DNA of 64,000 nt from Takashimella koratensis (GCA_003116875.1 BCKT01000014.1:807687-871686); one strand, 5' to 3'; positions 35,259-47,652 are shown, numbered from the stretch's first letter. Made by a program: numbers and translations. Notes: a model not told the origin generated them from the letters alone.

Positions 35259-36326
35259 ATGTCCTGGGTGAGTAATTGGGTTCATCTCTAGACCTCTCCA
35301 CTCGTGCAACCGCCTTGACTGACTACCACAGCTACCTACGATTCCGGGCTGGTCCCGTGCTGCCCCGAAATCTACTGAAGATGCCGACTTAGATGACGAG
35401 GACGCGCCTCCTCCCTTCCCCCTTCCCGACTCGGCGCAACGATCGCAAGTCGCCACCTCTACTCCTCCCCAACCAACCCCTTCCCTCTCCCTCGCGCCCC
35501 CCTCTCCACCTCGAGAGCCCGACTCGCCGCCTTCCGAACTGAACATCGCCATCCCGTCCATCGCCGTTCCACTAGGCTCGATGGCCCCGCCACCCAGCAC
35601 GGTCTCCCGTCCTGCATTCGGCATGAAAGTCGGTGGCGACGACGCGGGTGCCCTGTCGTCGTCGACCCTGGGCGCTGCTGGACCATCGATGGGTGCAAGC
35701 GGGGCCGGAAGTAGTCAGAGAGGGCTGGGTATGGAAGCGTCATTGGGAGAGAAGAAAACAGTGGTTAAGAAGAGTCGGAAAGTCGCGCTAGATCCAGGTT
35801 GCTCGGCATTGGATTGGGCGAGATTGACGAGTAGTGGGAAGGATCTAAGAGGTGGGGTCGGTGGGTTTCCGATGAGAGTGACGATGACTGAGCTCGCACG
35901 GGTAAGTGAGGGGTAGAGAGGGATAAGGCGAAAAAAGGGGAGAGGACAGGGGAGGCCTGTTATGGTGTTCTTGGTCCAAATGCGTAAACTGACTCATACC
36001 TTTGCAGCATAAAACGGCAGACGACGCATGGAGCGCATTCAATGGTCGGGTGTACAATATGACCCCGTACCTACGCTTCCACCCTGGCGGGGTAGACCAA
36101 CTGATGCGTGTCGCCGGTCGGGACGGGACCAAGCTGTTCAGTGAGTCTTCCTTGGCTGTGGGCTGGGGATTAAGGTCTGGGGGACTGGGGGCTTCTCCTC
36201 GCCAATCAACAAAGAAATAAGCTGACAGTGTCTAACCTGTTGTTGTATCCAGTGCTCACGCATTCATGGGTCAACCTGGAACATTTGATGCAAGAGTGCT
36301 TGGTAGGTGTGCTCGTACGTGGGTAG
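35259..36326 (+). CDS. cytochrome b5 heme-binding domain protein, Irc21-like
   Basis: Exon 1 codes only MSW (35259-35267) before a GTGAGT donor. Exon 2 starts at 35332 (LPTIPGWSRAAPKST) and holds a Pro/Ser-rich region followed by KSRKVALDPGCSALDWARLT. The cytochrome b5 domain then runs MRVTMTELAR|HKTADDAWSAFNGRVYNMTP, with HPGG supplying the first heme-ligand His, and continues VDQLMRVAGRDGTKLF. The last exon is MLTHSWVNLEHLMQECLVGV, with the His of THSWVN as the likely second ligand. The C-terminal pattern (WVN, then L, then CLVG) matches yeast Irc21 and the N-terminal b5 domain of human CYB5R4. The role is probably electron transfer; the partner is unknown. No reductase domain follows. Stop TAG is at 36324-36326. 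Confidence 0.85.
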
Positions 36327-36431
36327 ACTTAGACCTAGTGTTTTATATTCCCACGGTGGGATTGTAGATACATAACATTAGATGCATGTTTCAGGTGTGT
36401 GCGGTTGACTGGACGGCTTAATATCGGCTAC

Positions 36432-36472
36432 CTCCTCTACCTCTACCTCTACCTCTGCCTCTACCTCATTCA
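36432..36472. repeat. CTCTAC hexanucleotide repeat
   Basis: About six CTCTAC units (one with G for A) lie in the short pyrimidine-rich spacer before RAD50. Confidence 0.85.
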
Positions 36473-36667
36473 CTCTCTCACCCACTCACCTCCTTGGTCT
36501 CATCTCCCAGACGCATGACAGCAGCTTGACACATCCAGAGCTATCCAGAACCCCAGCAACCCACTGGCACATCCCTTACCTACTCCTTCTTCTTCGACTC
36601 CTCCCCGACCCTCTTCCTCTCCTCCACCTTCCCTCTCCCTTGGTGACCCACACAGCTTCAACTTTCC

Positions 36668-39600
36668 ATGTAAGCTCTCTTCCTCCTTCTCTCTGTATAA
36701 GCTCCTCCCACCCAAGACTGAGCTGACCACCCACTCCAGGGCGTCCCTCAACAAGCTCGCGATCCGTGGGATCCGATCCTTCGACGACCAACATGTCCAA
36801 GTGATCGAATTCTACTCCCCACTCACGGTGATCGTGGGTCATAATGGGAGTGGCAAGACGGTGTGTACAGTTTACCTCTTCCCTTCTCACCCTCTTCACA
36901 CTCATCACTCTTCTCGCTCATGTTCAGTACCTCTCTGGTCTGCTCTCCTCAACCCTTGCTACCTGGAAGAAATGGTTGAGCTGCGCTGATCACACTACCC
37001 ACAGACCATCATCGAATGCTTGAAGTACGCTACGACCGGTGACCTACCTCCAAACGCCAAAGGCGGCGCTTTCATTCACGATCCAAAGGTATGACCCACT
37101 CTCTTCTCCTTACTTCCCACTCCTTGACCATCTACCGGCGCTGGCTTACGCTGACAATCGACCTACTCAGATGGCAGGAGAGAAAGAGGTCAAAGCGCAG
37201 GTCCGGTTGAGATTTTGGAATGTCAACCGACAGCGTATGACAGCGACGAGGAACCTGCAAGTGACGACGAAAAAGAATGGAGCGTTGTCGATGAAGACGC
37301 TTGAGGGGTTGTTGGCTAAGACGGATTCGGACGGGTCCGACGGCCGAGTGAGTCGTCCCAGCTCCCTAGCCTTCGCATTCGAGATCGAACCTAGCTGACA
37401 TACTACTCAGCGCAACACGATCTCCACCAAGTGCTCCGAGATGGATGAAGAAGTCCCCCTCCTGCTCGGCGTATCCAAAGCTATCCTCGAAAACGTCATC
37501 TTCTGTCACCAAGAAGACTCCAACTGGCCTCTCTCTGAACCTGCGGCGCTCAAGAAGAAATTTGATGATATCTTTGAAGCCACCAAGTGAGTCAACACTC
37601 GATTCCCTCGCTGATGGGGAAAGGTATACCAAGGCGCTGGATAACATCAAAAACCTGAGGAAAGAGCGTACGGCCGAGCTCAAAGTGGACAAGGAGAGAC
37701 TCAAGTTTCTCAAAGCGGACAAGGACAAGGCTCAACGGGTACGTCGATGGATCACAAGCTAGGGGTACCTTGCTGACTCGGGTAGATGAACAAGGAGCTC
37801 AACGATATGATCGAGAAGGAGAACGCCAAGCAAACCGAGGTCGAAACACTCAAAGAAGAGTTTCAACATGCCAAGAAAGTCAATACGCAGTATTATGAGC
37901 AAGCATCGAATTTTCAACGTATCTTTGAGCGAGTGGAACATTTGGAAGCGAGGAAGAAGATGCTTGAGAAGAACCGTGATCGGATTTTGGAGGGTGTGAC
38001 AGTTATGAATGGTAAGTCGTGTAGCTCAATGGCCTTTGTGAGGACCCAATAGCTGACAACAGCTCAGAGCCAACGGATGAGCTCCAGGAAACGTACAACA
38101 ACTTTGATACACACCTCAAGCAGATTGAGGCGAAACGAGATCGGCAACTGGAGTTGAAGAAGAAGGAGGAAGACGCGTTGGATGATCTGCGACGACGAGA
38201 GGGTAACCTCGTCAGAACCCAAGGCGGGCTTCACGCCATTCGCAAGGTGAATACCACTGCTCATTCTTTCGAGTTACATGAATAGTAAGCTGATCAGCTC
38301 ATACCACAGAATTACGAGAAAAACGTGCGCGAACGTGAATCCGCAATTAGAGAAGCAGCCAAATCGCACGATTTCGGTGGTTACGACTACTCGCCGTTGG
38401 AAGAGGCCAAGGTTGTGGAGTTTATCGACAAGGTGCACGAGCTCGTGCGCAAGGCTGAATCGGACTTGAAGAGGCTGCAGGTGAGTAAATGGCAGGGAGG
38501 TAGCTGACGCCAGGCGGACGAGGCGAGGAAGGAGAGGGAGTTGCAGGCGGAGATTGATCGCTTGGCTGGGACCAAGACTGCTGCTATTGCTACCAAGCAG
38601 AGCAAGCAGGATCAAATCGTCAGTACTCAGAAGCTGGTCGGCTGAACTCTAGCTGACAAGGTTTAGGCTCAACTGAACATGCGAATCCGGGCATCCGAAT
38701 CCAATTTCGACTCGGTCAGTTCGGTTGAAGCAGACATCAGCGTCCTCGAGAACGACATCTCAGCAATTGAAACTCGCCGAACCGCTCTGGAAGAAGAGAT
38801 CCGCGAATCGCGATACGATGAGCAGATCCGGGACCGATCCGTCTCAGTTAGACAGAAAGAAGGGGATAGGGATAAAGTGAACGCAGAGTTGGCCGTGTTG
38901 AATCGACAAGCGGATTCAAGGGCGCAGTTGGCGATTAAGAGGAACGAGGTGGTCGCGAAACAGGGGCAGGTTGAGGCGTCGTGAGTATCTGGAGTGTGAT
39001 GCGTAAGGTTACAACTGGGAGATGTCGCTGATGGGACGTAGGGTGCAAACGCATTCCGCGAGGTTCAAGGAACTCGTGGGGGCGGATATCGTCGCCGAGT
39101 CGATGGAGGAGAGTGTGACTCTTGCAGTTGGGTACGTCAGCTTGTATCCGAACGTAAACGTCAAACTGACACAGAATAGTCGAAGAGATCGAGAACTGCA
39201 AGAGGCCGAGGCAGTCTCGGCAGCTGCAAATCGAACAGTCTCGCAGCTCCAAACCTCTCTCAATATCACCCGCCAGTCCCTCAAGACGAAGAAGGACGAG
39301 TTGAACCGTAGGTTTTGATCATGAACCAAGGCTGGGACCGAGGAAAAACGCTGACACTTTGTAGGACTGGAGAGACAGATCCGAGACGCGCTGCAGGAGA
39401 GCGAGAAGACAACAGTAGACGAGGCTATCCAAGAAGCAGAGGCTGAATTAAGTCTTCGGCATGAGTGAGTCAGCCAAAACTTCTGTTCAATCTAAGAGCG
39501 AGCTGACCGGTGATCTGGTACGCGTTCAGCGAGATCGCAGACTCGCAGAGCATGGCCAAGTTCTACGGCAAGATTCTAGCGGTTGGGAAGACGAAGAACA

Positions 39601-42352
39601 AGTGTATGGGCTGTGATAGGCCCGTTCACGAGCACGAGCGCAACTCGTTCGAAACCTACGTAGGTGGCATTTCTTCCAATGTCGATACGGTGTACTAGCT
39701 GACCTCGTAACAGGTTCAAACCCGAATTGCCCGTGTCTCGACCAAAGATGTGTCCGAGCTCCAGGAAGAGGTCAAGCAGTGGACCGAGGAGTTGGAGAAG
39801 TTGCGGAAAGTCCAGCCGTCAGTGGCGACCGTGGCGACATTGAAAGAGCGGGAGATTCCAGAGCTTGAGAGGCAGATCAACGAAGAGAGCGGGAAGCTTG
39901 ACCGGGCTCAAGAAGAGGTCGAAGAGGTGGGTTCTTGGCTCGGAATATCAGCTGGCGGATTTGGTTTGTGGAGAAGCTGATCTGGTTTACAGAGCAAGAA
40001 TGCGGTTCAGAGGGCCAAGACGGCAGTGCGCGACTTGCAGACTCTCAAGGGCGCAGCGGCGATCATCTCAAGAACCCTAGGAGAGGTGCATGACATCAAG
40101 GCGGATGTGGCCAGGCTCGAGCGTGACTTGGAGAGTACGGGCACTCTTAAAACTGTGGATGACGTGCAGCGAGAGGCAGAAACGATCTCCAATGAAATGT
40201 AAGTGTAGCTAACTCGGCTTGTTTTGGTGCATAGCTGACCGCTGGAACATAGTAAGCAACTGCAAAGGGATCAACAGTCCCTGAGCTCGGAGAAGGAGCT
40301 GAAAGTCAACACCCTCAGAGGGCTGAGTGATGATGTTGGGAGGAAAACATTGAAGTTGGGAGAGTTGAGAGGGAAGAGAGAGAAGAGGAGGATGGATGAG
40401 GCGGCGTTGAGTGAGATGAGAGAGAACTTGGGTCTGTTGCAAGGTGAACTCAAGGTGCGTCGAGACTCGAACATGAGTTTTTAAACCCTCCTTGCCTCCC
40501 TGCATCTTTACACCCCCACCTCACATTTTCCTGCTCATCTATTTACCTCATTGGTGGCTTTAAGGCGGATGTTGACTCGACTCAGGATCTCGACGCACAA
40601 GCCCATGCAGCGGAAGCGCCGTGGAGGGAGAAGACAGAGGCGATGAACCTCTGCCGAGCTGAGAGAGCGAATACAGAGAACGAGGCGAGCTTGCAGATTG
40701 GGCTGTATCAATCGAGTCTGAGTGAGATCGAGTCCAAGCATCGTGTCTGCCAGGCGTTAGTAGAGTCGATGCGCTTGTTCTTGAAGGTCATTGATCACTT
40801 GATACTGACACCTCTTAGGTACACTGCCGAGGGTAACGAGCGTAAAATCCGTGAAAACGACGCGCATATTGACGAAATCCGACGCGAGATCACGACCTCC
40901 TCGACTACCCGAACATCCATTGAAACTCAGATCACCACGCTTCAGAACGATGTCTCACGCGCCAATGTTCTTCGTAAGAATATCAAAGCGAATCTCGACC
41001 ACAGGGAAGAGAGTAAAGAGATTGGGAAAGTTGTAAAGGAATTGGACGAGTTTGATGTTGAGACTGCGGCGAAGAATAGGAAAGAGTTTAATTCAAAGTA
41101 CAAGGATAAATTGGAGGAGGAGACGAGGTTGCAGAATCAGGTGAGTACAGAGTGCTGCAGTTCTCAGGGCACCAGGCGCTGTCGAAGTCTCGTCGACGTA
41201 TGATCACAGAAGTCTTCAGAGTGGTCAAGCTAACAAGCCTCGTCGTACTATAGTGGCAACTGGCCAGCGGAGTGTTGATGCAGATGACGGAGAACCGGAA
41301 AAAGGCCGACCAGACACTCAAGAGTGACTACAAGGATGTCGACAAGCTTTTCCGTGAACAATTGATCAAGACCAAGGTGGGTGAAGTGGTTTTCTCAAGC
41401 CTGTTGTATCTTTGTCCCGACGATAAAAGTGTGGCTGGGAAGTGCGTCTGCTGACATCTCTTGATTGGTAGACGAGCGAGGTGGCCAATAACGATTTGGA
41501 GAAATATGGCAAGGCGCTGGACAAGTGAGTTGCCACGAAAGGTTTGCAGATAGAGGGGCAGAATAGGCTGACTCGCCCAGTGCTATCCTCAAGTATCACG
41601 CGATCAAAATGGATGAGATCAACGATACGATCGGGCACCTATGGAACAAGACGTACCAAGGGACAGGTGAGTCGAGTTGTGAGAACACTACTGCCCTTGT
41701 ATCCCCGTTCTTCCTCGTGGGCATAGCTGACTGTCTCACCCACCTCTACCAGATATCGACGGAATCCGCATCGTCTCGGACCACGACGAAGCCGGAACCA
41801 CAGGGACTCGTAAATCCTACAACTACCGCGTGGTAATGATCAAGAATGATGTCGAACTTGATATGCGAGGAAGGTGTTCAGCGGGTCAAAAAGTCCTGGC
41901 GTCGATTATTATTAGATTGGCGTTGGCGGAGAGTTTTGGACAAGGGTGTGGAGTGCTGGCTCTTGATGAGTGAGTAGTTGTCCAAGTGTTGAGCAGGCCG
42001 AGGTGAACCCGGAGCTAGAGCTGACGGAGGCAGGCCGACGACCAACCTTGATCAGGAGAACATCAACGCCCTCGCCGAAGCGCTTGCCGAGTGAGTCTTC
42101 CCTCATTTCACGACGTCTCACAACCTTTCCCAAATCCGTACTTCCACCCTGCCTCATGTCATGACTAACCCACCCCTCCCTAGGATCATTCGTGAGCGAC
42201 GCCGACAAGCCAACTTCCAATTGATCGTGATCACGCATGACGAAGGGTTCCTACAGCGTCTAGCGGCTCACGATGTATTGGAGTATTATTGGCGCGTCTC
42301 GAGGGATAAATCGCAGAAGAGTACGTTGGAGAGGCAGCGGGTGGGGATCTGA
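36668..42352 (+). CDS. RAD50: RAD50, DNA double-strand break repair SMC-like ATPase
   Basis: Rad50 is the ATPase of the Mre11-Rad50-Nbs1 complex, which senses, tethers and processes DNA ends. The start codon is cut by an intron: AT at 36668-36669, GTAAGC, then G at 36740, giving [20 protein letters not shown]. Walker A is GHNGSGKT, with its last Thr joined across an intron. The Q-loop region is [17 protein letters not shown]. Two long coiled coils flank the zinc hook ([11 protein letters not shown], the C-x-x-C that binds Zn and dimerises Rad50). The C-terminal ATPase half has the ABC signature ([20 protein letters not shown]), Walker B and D-loop ([16 protein letters not shown]) and H-loop ([15 protein letters not shown]). 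More than 20 introns interrupt about 1,300 residues. Stop TGA is at 42350-42352. All catalytic motifs are intact. Confidence 0.97.
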
Positions 42353-43157
42353 GCCCGTCGAAACGGAGCCTGGTTGAGGCGCCGTCGTAGACGGTATCGG
42401 ACGGCGTAGGGTCATAATTTGCACTCATCGTCCCGCTTCGTTCTCTCTACCCTTTCACTTGCCTTCTCCACCTGCCTTGACTGATCCGTTATGGCGGCGT
42501 GACGAATGGCGAAAACGAGCGAGCTGGTTTCTGGAGTGACGGACATGGTTAGGCTTCGTGTGACTTGTAGCATCTGTAGAGTAATCATCAGCCTCTCTCT
42601 TTGTACCTTACATACGACATTATGACGGACTGACCTGGCTCGGAAGGCAGGGTCGGCCTACCTGCCAGCTTACCCGCTCATTGCCCCTCGGCCTATACGA
42701 ACCCACGATGCCTATGCACCAGTTACCTTCTCTTTCGCTTCCTAGTCGTCTCGGCGTCCAGAGTAACTTGCAGTCTACCCACCATAGACTACCCACCACC
42801 CACTCAGCCCACTCACCCCGCATTCAGTCATTCAATCCGACCCATCCCACCCATCCCACCCATTCACCGAATACCCCACTTGACCAATTCAATCCAGCCC
42901 GTACGCCTATCACTGCCCCATCCCATCCCATGATCCTACCGTACCCATTTCCCCCCCCCCCGTATTTTCAAGCTTAACCTTCCCGATACCTCCCCTGTTG
43001 ACTGAATGGGTTGAATAGATTCCGGCCTACCTGGGGTATAACCAGCCAATGCCTCTCTTCTTCTATACACTGAATGCTTAGTAGAAAACATGGGTGGTGA
43101 TTAATGATGTGGTACAGGTACGTATGAGTGGGCTGGACGCTGCCTTACTTGGGTTGG

Positions 43158-43192
43158 TCACCAGTCACCAATCATCAGTCACCAGTCATCAG
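43158..43192. repeat. 7-bp tandem repeat, five copies
   Basis: Units TCACCAG, TCACCAA, TCATCAG, TCACCAG and TCATCAG follow one another. The composition is similar to the 7-bp repeat at 29.4 kb, but the unit is different. Confidence 0.85.
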
Positions 43193-44355
43193 CGAGCCTT
43201 CTCCGACCTCCTCGACCCCCCGCCATCCAGTCATCCAATCCAGCCTTGTCCGTTTCCCAATTTTCCCACCCCAGTCGCGTGTGCACACCACCAGCCGACC
43301 TCGTAACATTTCCTTCATTCTTATTTCCCAGAACGGACACAGGACCCTTGCGGGAGTCCCAACTCCCACGCCCACGCATACACGCCCTCGTGTGCGTTCC
43401 CGATTCACCTGCCATTGTTCATTTCTATTGTCCCTCTGTATCTCTATCTTTCACGCCACACTTTTGGTCGTATACGCCGAGAAGGAGACTCGCCTTCCCA
43501 CCGCCCACCGCGCTGGGCCTAGGTCAGGATCTCCACTCCCCTTCCCCCTTCCCTCCTTCCCAGCCTCTATCCAGCACCATCTTCCCAGCCGGTCCCAGCC
43601 ACGAGACTCCGAGCTCCCTGTGAGGTGAGGGGAATAATGCACAAACTCCATGTGATGTTTGCTGTTTGCTCCTAGGAGTGTGGGAAGTTGGAGGCTACCA
43701 ACCGAGGAAAAAAAAAAAAAAAAGAAAACACCAAACGTCCCAATTTCCCACGCCAACACGCCAACAGGATGACAGCACGAGTTCCAGAACCGGTCGTTTC
43801 AGCGTATCGGTTCTCCTGCCCCCTTCTCTCCCTTCTCTCCCTTCTCTCCCTTCTCGCCTTCTCGCCTTGTCCTCTGGCCTCTGCTCCCTGTGACCGCCCC
43901 GATCCATCCTGTGCTCGCCCTTCTCCCCAGCCCGCCTCCTGCTACCTCCGGACTTTCAATCTGCCCACCTGACAGCCTGCCTCCTCCACTCAGCTTCAAG
44001 CTTGTCCCCTTGCATCACACCTGCCTCGTTGCCTCATTGCCACCTCACGCACCAACACCTAACCCTAACTCGATCCGTCGTGCGAAACTCCACCGGTCCA
44101 TCAAACGGCCCCAGGAACGCGACCCAACAACCCCTCTCCCCTCTCCCCCTTGCCCCTCTCTTCTCGCTCTTTGCTCCCTTCTGTGTCGAGGGCCAGGGTA
44201 CCTTATTTTGCCAAGTTTATCCAAGGAGTAAATGTCTGGAGGAGTTAAAAAAAGGCATACGACTCCAGACGCGTAAAGCTAGAACCGAAACACCTCGCAT
44301 CTAACTCCTACAGCCCCTGTACAGGCCTCTACACTGACCGCTCCAACCTTCGTCA

Positions 44356-44363
44356 TATATAGG
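44356..44363 (+). promoter_or_regulatory. TATA-like element upstream of the small membrane protein gene
   Basis: TATATAGG occurs about 300 bp before the ATG at 44665 and is followed by a pyrimidine-rich leader. The distance implies a 5' leader of roughly 250 bases if used. Confidence 0.4.
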
Positions 44364-44664
44364 TCTAGTCTCGTACTAAACCCCACTCTCTCTCTCCTAT
44401 CTCCACCCAACAACAAACCGTACCTCGTCTTTCGTCACTGTCTGCATCACTCGTTCGCTGCGCGACGACTTTACGCTCATTTAACACTCGCCGACCTTCG
44501 ACCTTCGACCTTCGACCTCGACCCGACCCGACACTCGATCACCGACCAACTCCACCTAAACTCCTACTTGCCTACCCCTTTCTTTACACGGTACACGTCA
44601 CGACAACCCGCACGGACACACACACACACACTCACACATTACACTTGTCAATAAATCCACAACC

Positions 44665-45419
44665 ATGTCCGCCACCGCCGCTGCCACCACTACTACCGCT
44701 CCCCCCGTCGTTCCCGTCAACGTGCCGACGCGCGACTCGATTGATATCGAGGTCAGCGAGAAGACTCCGTTGCTCCTTGAGGCGGCCGACGAGAGGGGTA
44801 AGTAGTGCACTCCCCCCTGCATGCGCTCCCACCCTTTGACAGGGTAGTCGGCTGGTTAAACAACATGATCGTGGCTGTTGCCTACTGGAGTCTTCAGTGG
44901 CACGGTCCATGCATGGCCGCCTCGCTCTGTCAGATCACAGCGATTGCCGCTTCTCGCTTGCACCATTCCCAGGCTCCATCCTTCTTTCATGCATTCGTGG
45001 CTGGTTGCTGACCCACTCCAGACCCGGCCCCGCGTGACCGCCCCGTTGTCGAGATCGTCTTTGGTCTCTGCATGGCCTCCTTCTTCCTCCTCCTTGTTGT
45101 CCGCCAGGCCCTCGTCCCCACTTTTGACCTGTAAGCATCACACTCGACTTTGACCTCCACTTTTGCTTTGTTACCCCACCCCCCTCCCCCTTCCCTTTCT
45201 CCCCTTCCCTCATCCTCTTCTCGTATGCAGACTGACCCTCCACTCAGGGAGTTCAAATACGCCCTCCTCGGCCTTCACCTCATCTCCACTCTCCTCGCCC
45301 ACCTCGTCCTCGTGAAAAACTGCACTAGCAAGCTCGAACTCGCTCTCTACCTAATCGTCGTGGACGGTATCTCAGCCCCAGTTCTCTACTGGACCTTGCA
45401 GAACATGTTCATTATTTAA
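44665..45419 (+). CDS. small membrane protein with about three hydrophobic segments, unknown function
   Basis: Three exons encode roughly 135 residues. Exon 1 starts at ATG 44665 (ACCATGTCC context) with an Ala/Thr-rich start, then RDSIDIEVSEKTPLLLEAAD. A roughly 230-bp intron leads to PVVEIVFGLCMASFFLLLVV, the first hydrophobic segment. A second intron ending CTGACCCTCCACTCAG gives the join FDL|EFKYALLG. Two further hydrophobic stretches follow (LGLHLISTLLAHLVLV and LALYLIVVDGISAPVLYW), ending LQNMFII with TAA at 45417-45419. The EKTPLLL motif near the N-terminus resembles an acidic dileucine sorting signal (D/E-x-x-x-L-L), which would suit a vacuolar or endosomal membrane protein; this is inference. 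I do not recognise the family. Confidence 0.75.
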
Positions 45420-46077
45420 ACCGATTAACGAGTAACGAATCTAGCCGCAAGTTCGGCGATGAGGGCAAGCTGCGCCACCCGGCGCCAAGTGAAAGAGATG
45501 GGGGAACGAGAGGAGCATGTGAAGGTGGATGAATGAGAGGTAGGGAGGATTGGGTCCAGCACGCGGGTCGTGTGGACTGGAGTAGGTGGAAACGACAAGG
45601 AAGCAAGGCTGTGTCATGCATCCAAGTTACCGTGTACAAGACAACCGTTGCACAATCTCGTATCTTATCTCATCACCTCATCACGACGACGACGTAGGTT
45701 CCAGAGTCCGTGATTTCAGGGAGCCCTTCTAGACTTGAGGGGTTCTTGAATCCCACTTTGAGATTACCCTTCTCCGTGAACTGTTCCTTGATTGTCCTTC
45801 GCCGTGGACGACGTAGGCTGTACAGCTCTCGCTCTTGCGTGACCCAAGTTTCTCCGCAGCCTCAATCCCTCTATCGACTCTTGCGAACCGCCTGCGTCCT
45901 GAACGCCGTTCGGAACTCGCGTCGCGTCCGGGTTCGGCGACCGGTTCGTGGCTCGGGTCGACCGCCGACGATGTATAATCCCCCGTTCACTTTATCCGTT
46001 CAGACGTGCTCACATATTCCTTCCTCTTCTTTTTCATCCAATACCTCTTCTTCATCTCCAGCTCGTAGATTGTCACC
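45420..46077. other. intergenic spacer, nothing recognised
   Basis: This spacer lies between the small membrane-protein gene and the acyltransferase gene, both on the plus strand. Open frames here have no conserved features. The 3' part is pyrimidine-rich (TTCCTCTTCTTTTTCATCC) just before the next ATG and is presumably promoter and leader. Confidence 0.5.
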
Positions 46078-47652
46078 ATGTCGACACCTACAATCCCTCC
46101 GGGCTGCCGCAAGAGTGAGCTTGCATGCTCCACTCCCGGGCTCCTCTCCTCCCCTCCCTTATCTGCTCTATCCCCTCTCCTTTACCAACCCTATCCGTGC
46201 CCCTGCTCACAACCTTTAGTCACCTATCACGAGCGGTTCAGCGTGACCCGCGCAAACACCGGGTTCCCTCCGGCAGTATGCATCATCTCCTCTTACCCAT
46301 CCACCTCCTCCCTCCCCTCTTCCACCGCCCTCGCTTCACGCATCGCCGAGCTACAGACCAAATTCCCGCTCCTCTCCGCCCAGCCTCGGGAAACCCGCAC
46401 CAGCTCTCCTTACTGGTCCCCACGCGAAACATGGGACGCCTCACGTATTCTCGTTGAGAAAACCTCGCCTCCCTCCTCGGTCGGATATGGCTCGGAGAGC
46501 GCGGACAAGGCCGAGCTTTTGCGCGCGGAGATCAGTTCTCTCGAAGGGGATATGATCGAGGGGATCGAAGAGGTCCCACTATGGCGCGTGACGAGGTACT
46601 CTAGCGACGCTGGACCCGCTTACCTCGCCATGACGATCAGCCACGTACTCGCAGACGGTATCGGATCCCTCCGCCTCGCGCACCTCCTCACTGCGTCTGA
46701 GGAGACCATCTCCGCTCTTCCCACCGAGTCAATCGGGAGCATCACCCGTATCGAAGAAGGAATCACCGTCACACCTTCGCTGTCCTTCATCCTTCCTCTG
46801 GCAGCCCGCGAACTCCTTCTCCCTCAAATGCCGTCTTTCGTTAGGTCCTACTTCACCCCTCCCCCGTCCTGGCCTACCCCCGCCGATGTTGGACCCAAAC
46901 CGACGACATGTCCCGAGACCTACTCCCTGTTACATATTCCAGCATCTATCGCTGTCCCACTCAAGCTCTCGGCCAAGGCCTCGGGGGTACGCACGATCCA
47001 CCCGGTCTTGAAGACCGCCTTTGCCGTGGCCGCATGGTCGATTCATACCCCTGGTCGATCCGATATCGTCTACAAAGCCAGCTCGCCCCGTTCCGAGCGC
47101 AACCCATCGCTAGGGCACAGCTACTGTACCGCCAACTACGTGACTTCCTTCGACACCCACCTGACTATCCGCCCCACCGACGACTTTTGGCACCTCGCGC
47201 GCGACGTGGCGAAGCAAATGGACGGACCAGGTCCCCTCGCTCACGCCCGTTACCGTATCGGTTCACTCAGTTACATCCCTGACAAACCGACCTACACGTC
47301 GACCGACCCACGCCGTCCGACAGGATGGGAAGACTTCTTCCTCACCAAAGCCGAGGGACACCACCCTTATTCCAGCGGATGCGTCAGCGTGTCAAATTTA
47401 GGACTCACAGAAGTCCCGCCAGGCGCAGAGGATGTGTTCTGGTCACATAGTCCGACACCGTTCTCAGACGTCTATAGCGTCTCGGCGATCGGGACGGTCA
47501 GGGGAATTTCAGCGGTAACCTCGTGGAGAGATGGGTCGGTGGTCACCCGTGATATAGTGAAGAAGCTGGAGGAGGCGGTGATCGCCATCTTACAGGGTAT
47601 CGTCAAGGACGGGGCGTCAACCAACGTCGGCGAACTCACGGGGCTCAACTAG
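46078..47652 (+). CDS. alcohol acetyltransferase/condensation-fold acyltransferase
   Basis: The start is MSTPTIPPGCRK at ATG 46078. A likely intron (46115-46219, GTGAGC to CTTTAG, 105 bp) then joins K|ITYHERFSVTRANTGFPPA. The intron length is a multiple of three and has no stop, so the unspliced frame stays open as well (524 codons). The protein carries the BAHD/condensation-type catalytic motif H-x-x-x-D-G in TISHVLADGIGSLRLAHLL. A later VSNLG motif (CVSVSNLGLTEVPPGAEDVF) is typical of fungal AATase-family proteins (Pfam AATase). These transfer acyl groups, often acetyl from acetyl-CoA, to alcohols or sphingoid bases; the substrate here cannot be told. Length near 490-524 matches the family. 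The rest of the gene is intron-free, unlike its neighbours. Confidence 0.8.
   Translation: MSTPTIPPGCRKSELACSTPGLLSSPPLSALSPLLYQPYPCPCSQPLVTYHERFSVTRANTGFPPAVCIISSYPSTSSLPSSTALASRIAELQTKFPLLSAQPRETRTSSPYWSPRETWDASRILVEKTSPPSSVGYGSESADKAELLRAEISSLEGDMIEGIEEVPLWRVTRYSSDAGPAYLAMTISHVLADGIGSLRLAHLLTASEETISALPTESIGSITRIEEGITVTPSLSFILPLAARELLLPQMPSFVRSYFTPPPSWPTPADVGPKPTTCPETYSLLHIPASIAVPLKLSAKASGVRTIHPVLKTAFAVAAWSIHTPGRSDIVYKASSPRSERNPSLGHSYCTANYVTSFDTHLTIRPTDDFWHLARDVAKQMDGPGPLAHARYRIGSLSYIPDKPTYTSTDPRRPTGWEDFFLTKAEGHHPYSSGCVSVSNLGLTEVPPGAEDVFWSHSPTPFSDVYSVSAIGTVRGISAVTSWRDGSVVTRDIVKKLEEAVIAILQGIVKDGASTNVGELTGLN

Larger units (their letters stand above)
42353..44664. other. 2.3-kb intergenic region, pyrimidine-rich, no supported gene
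   Basis: This lies between RAD50 and the small membrane-protein gene. It contains repeats of TCACCCAT/CCCACC type, a 7-bp repeat, a poly-A run near 43.71 kb, CCCTTCTCT repeats near 43.82-43.86 kb and CGACCTT repeats near 44.49 kb. Open frames here are Pro/Ser/Arg-rich low-complexity readings. A long leader or promoter for the downstream gene is plausible. Confidence 0.55.

Noticed and set aside
44058..44070. CCTAACCCTAA resembles telomeric repeat
   Set aside because: Only about two units occur, inside a long pyrimidine-rich intergenic region with genes on both sides. A chance match or at most a trivial interstitial trace.
45710..46219. 169-codon frame upstream of and overlapping the acyltransferase start
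   Set aside because: Out of frame with the conserved protein, Ser/Arg-rich, and ends inside the acyltransferase intron.
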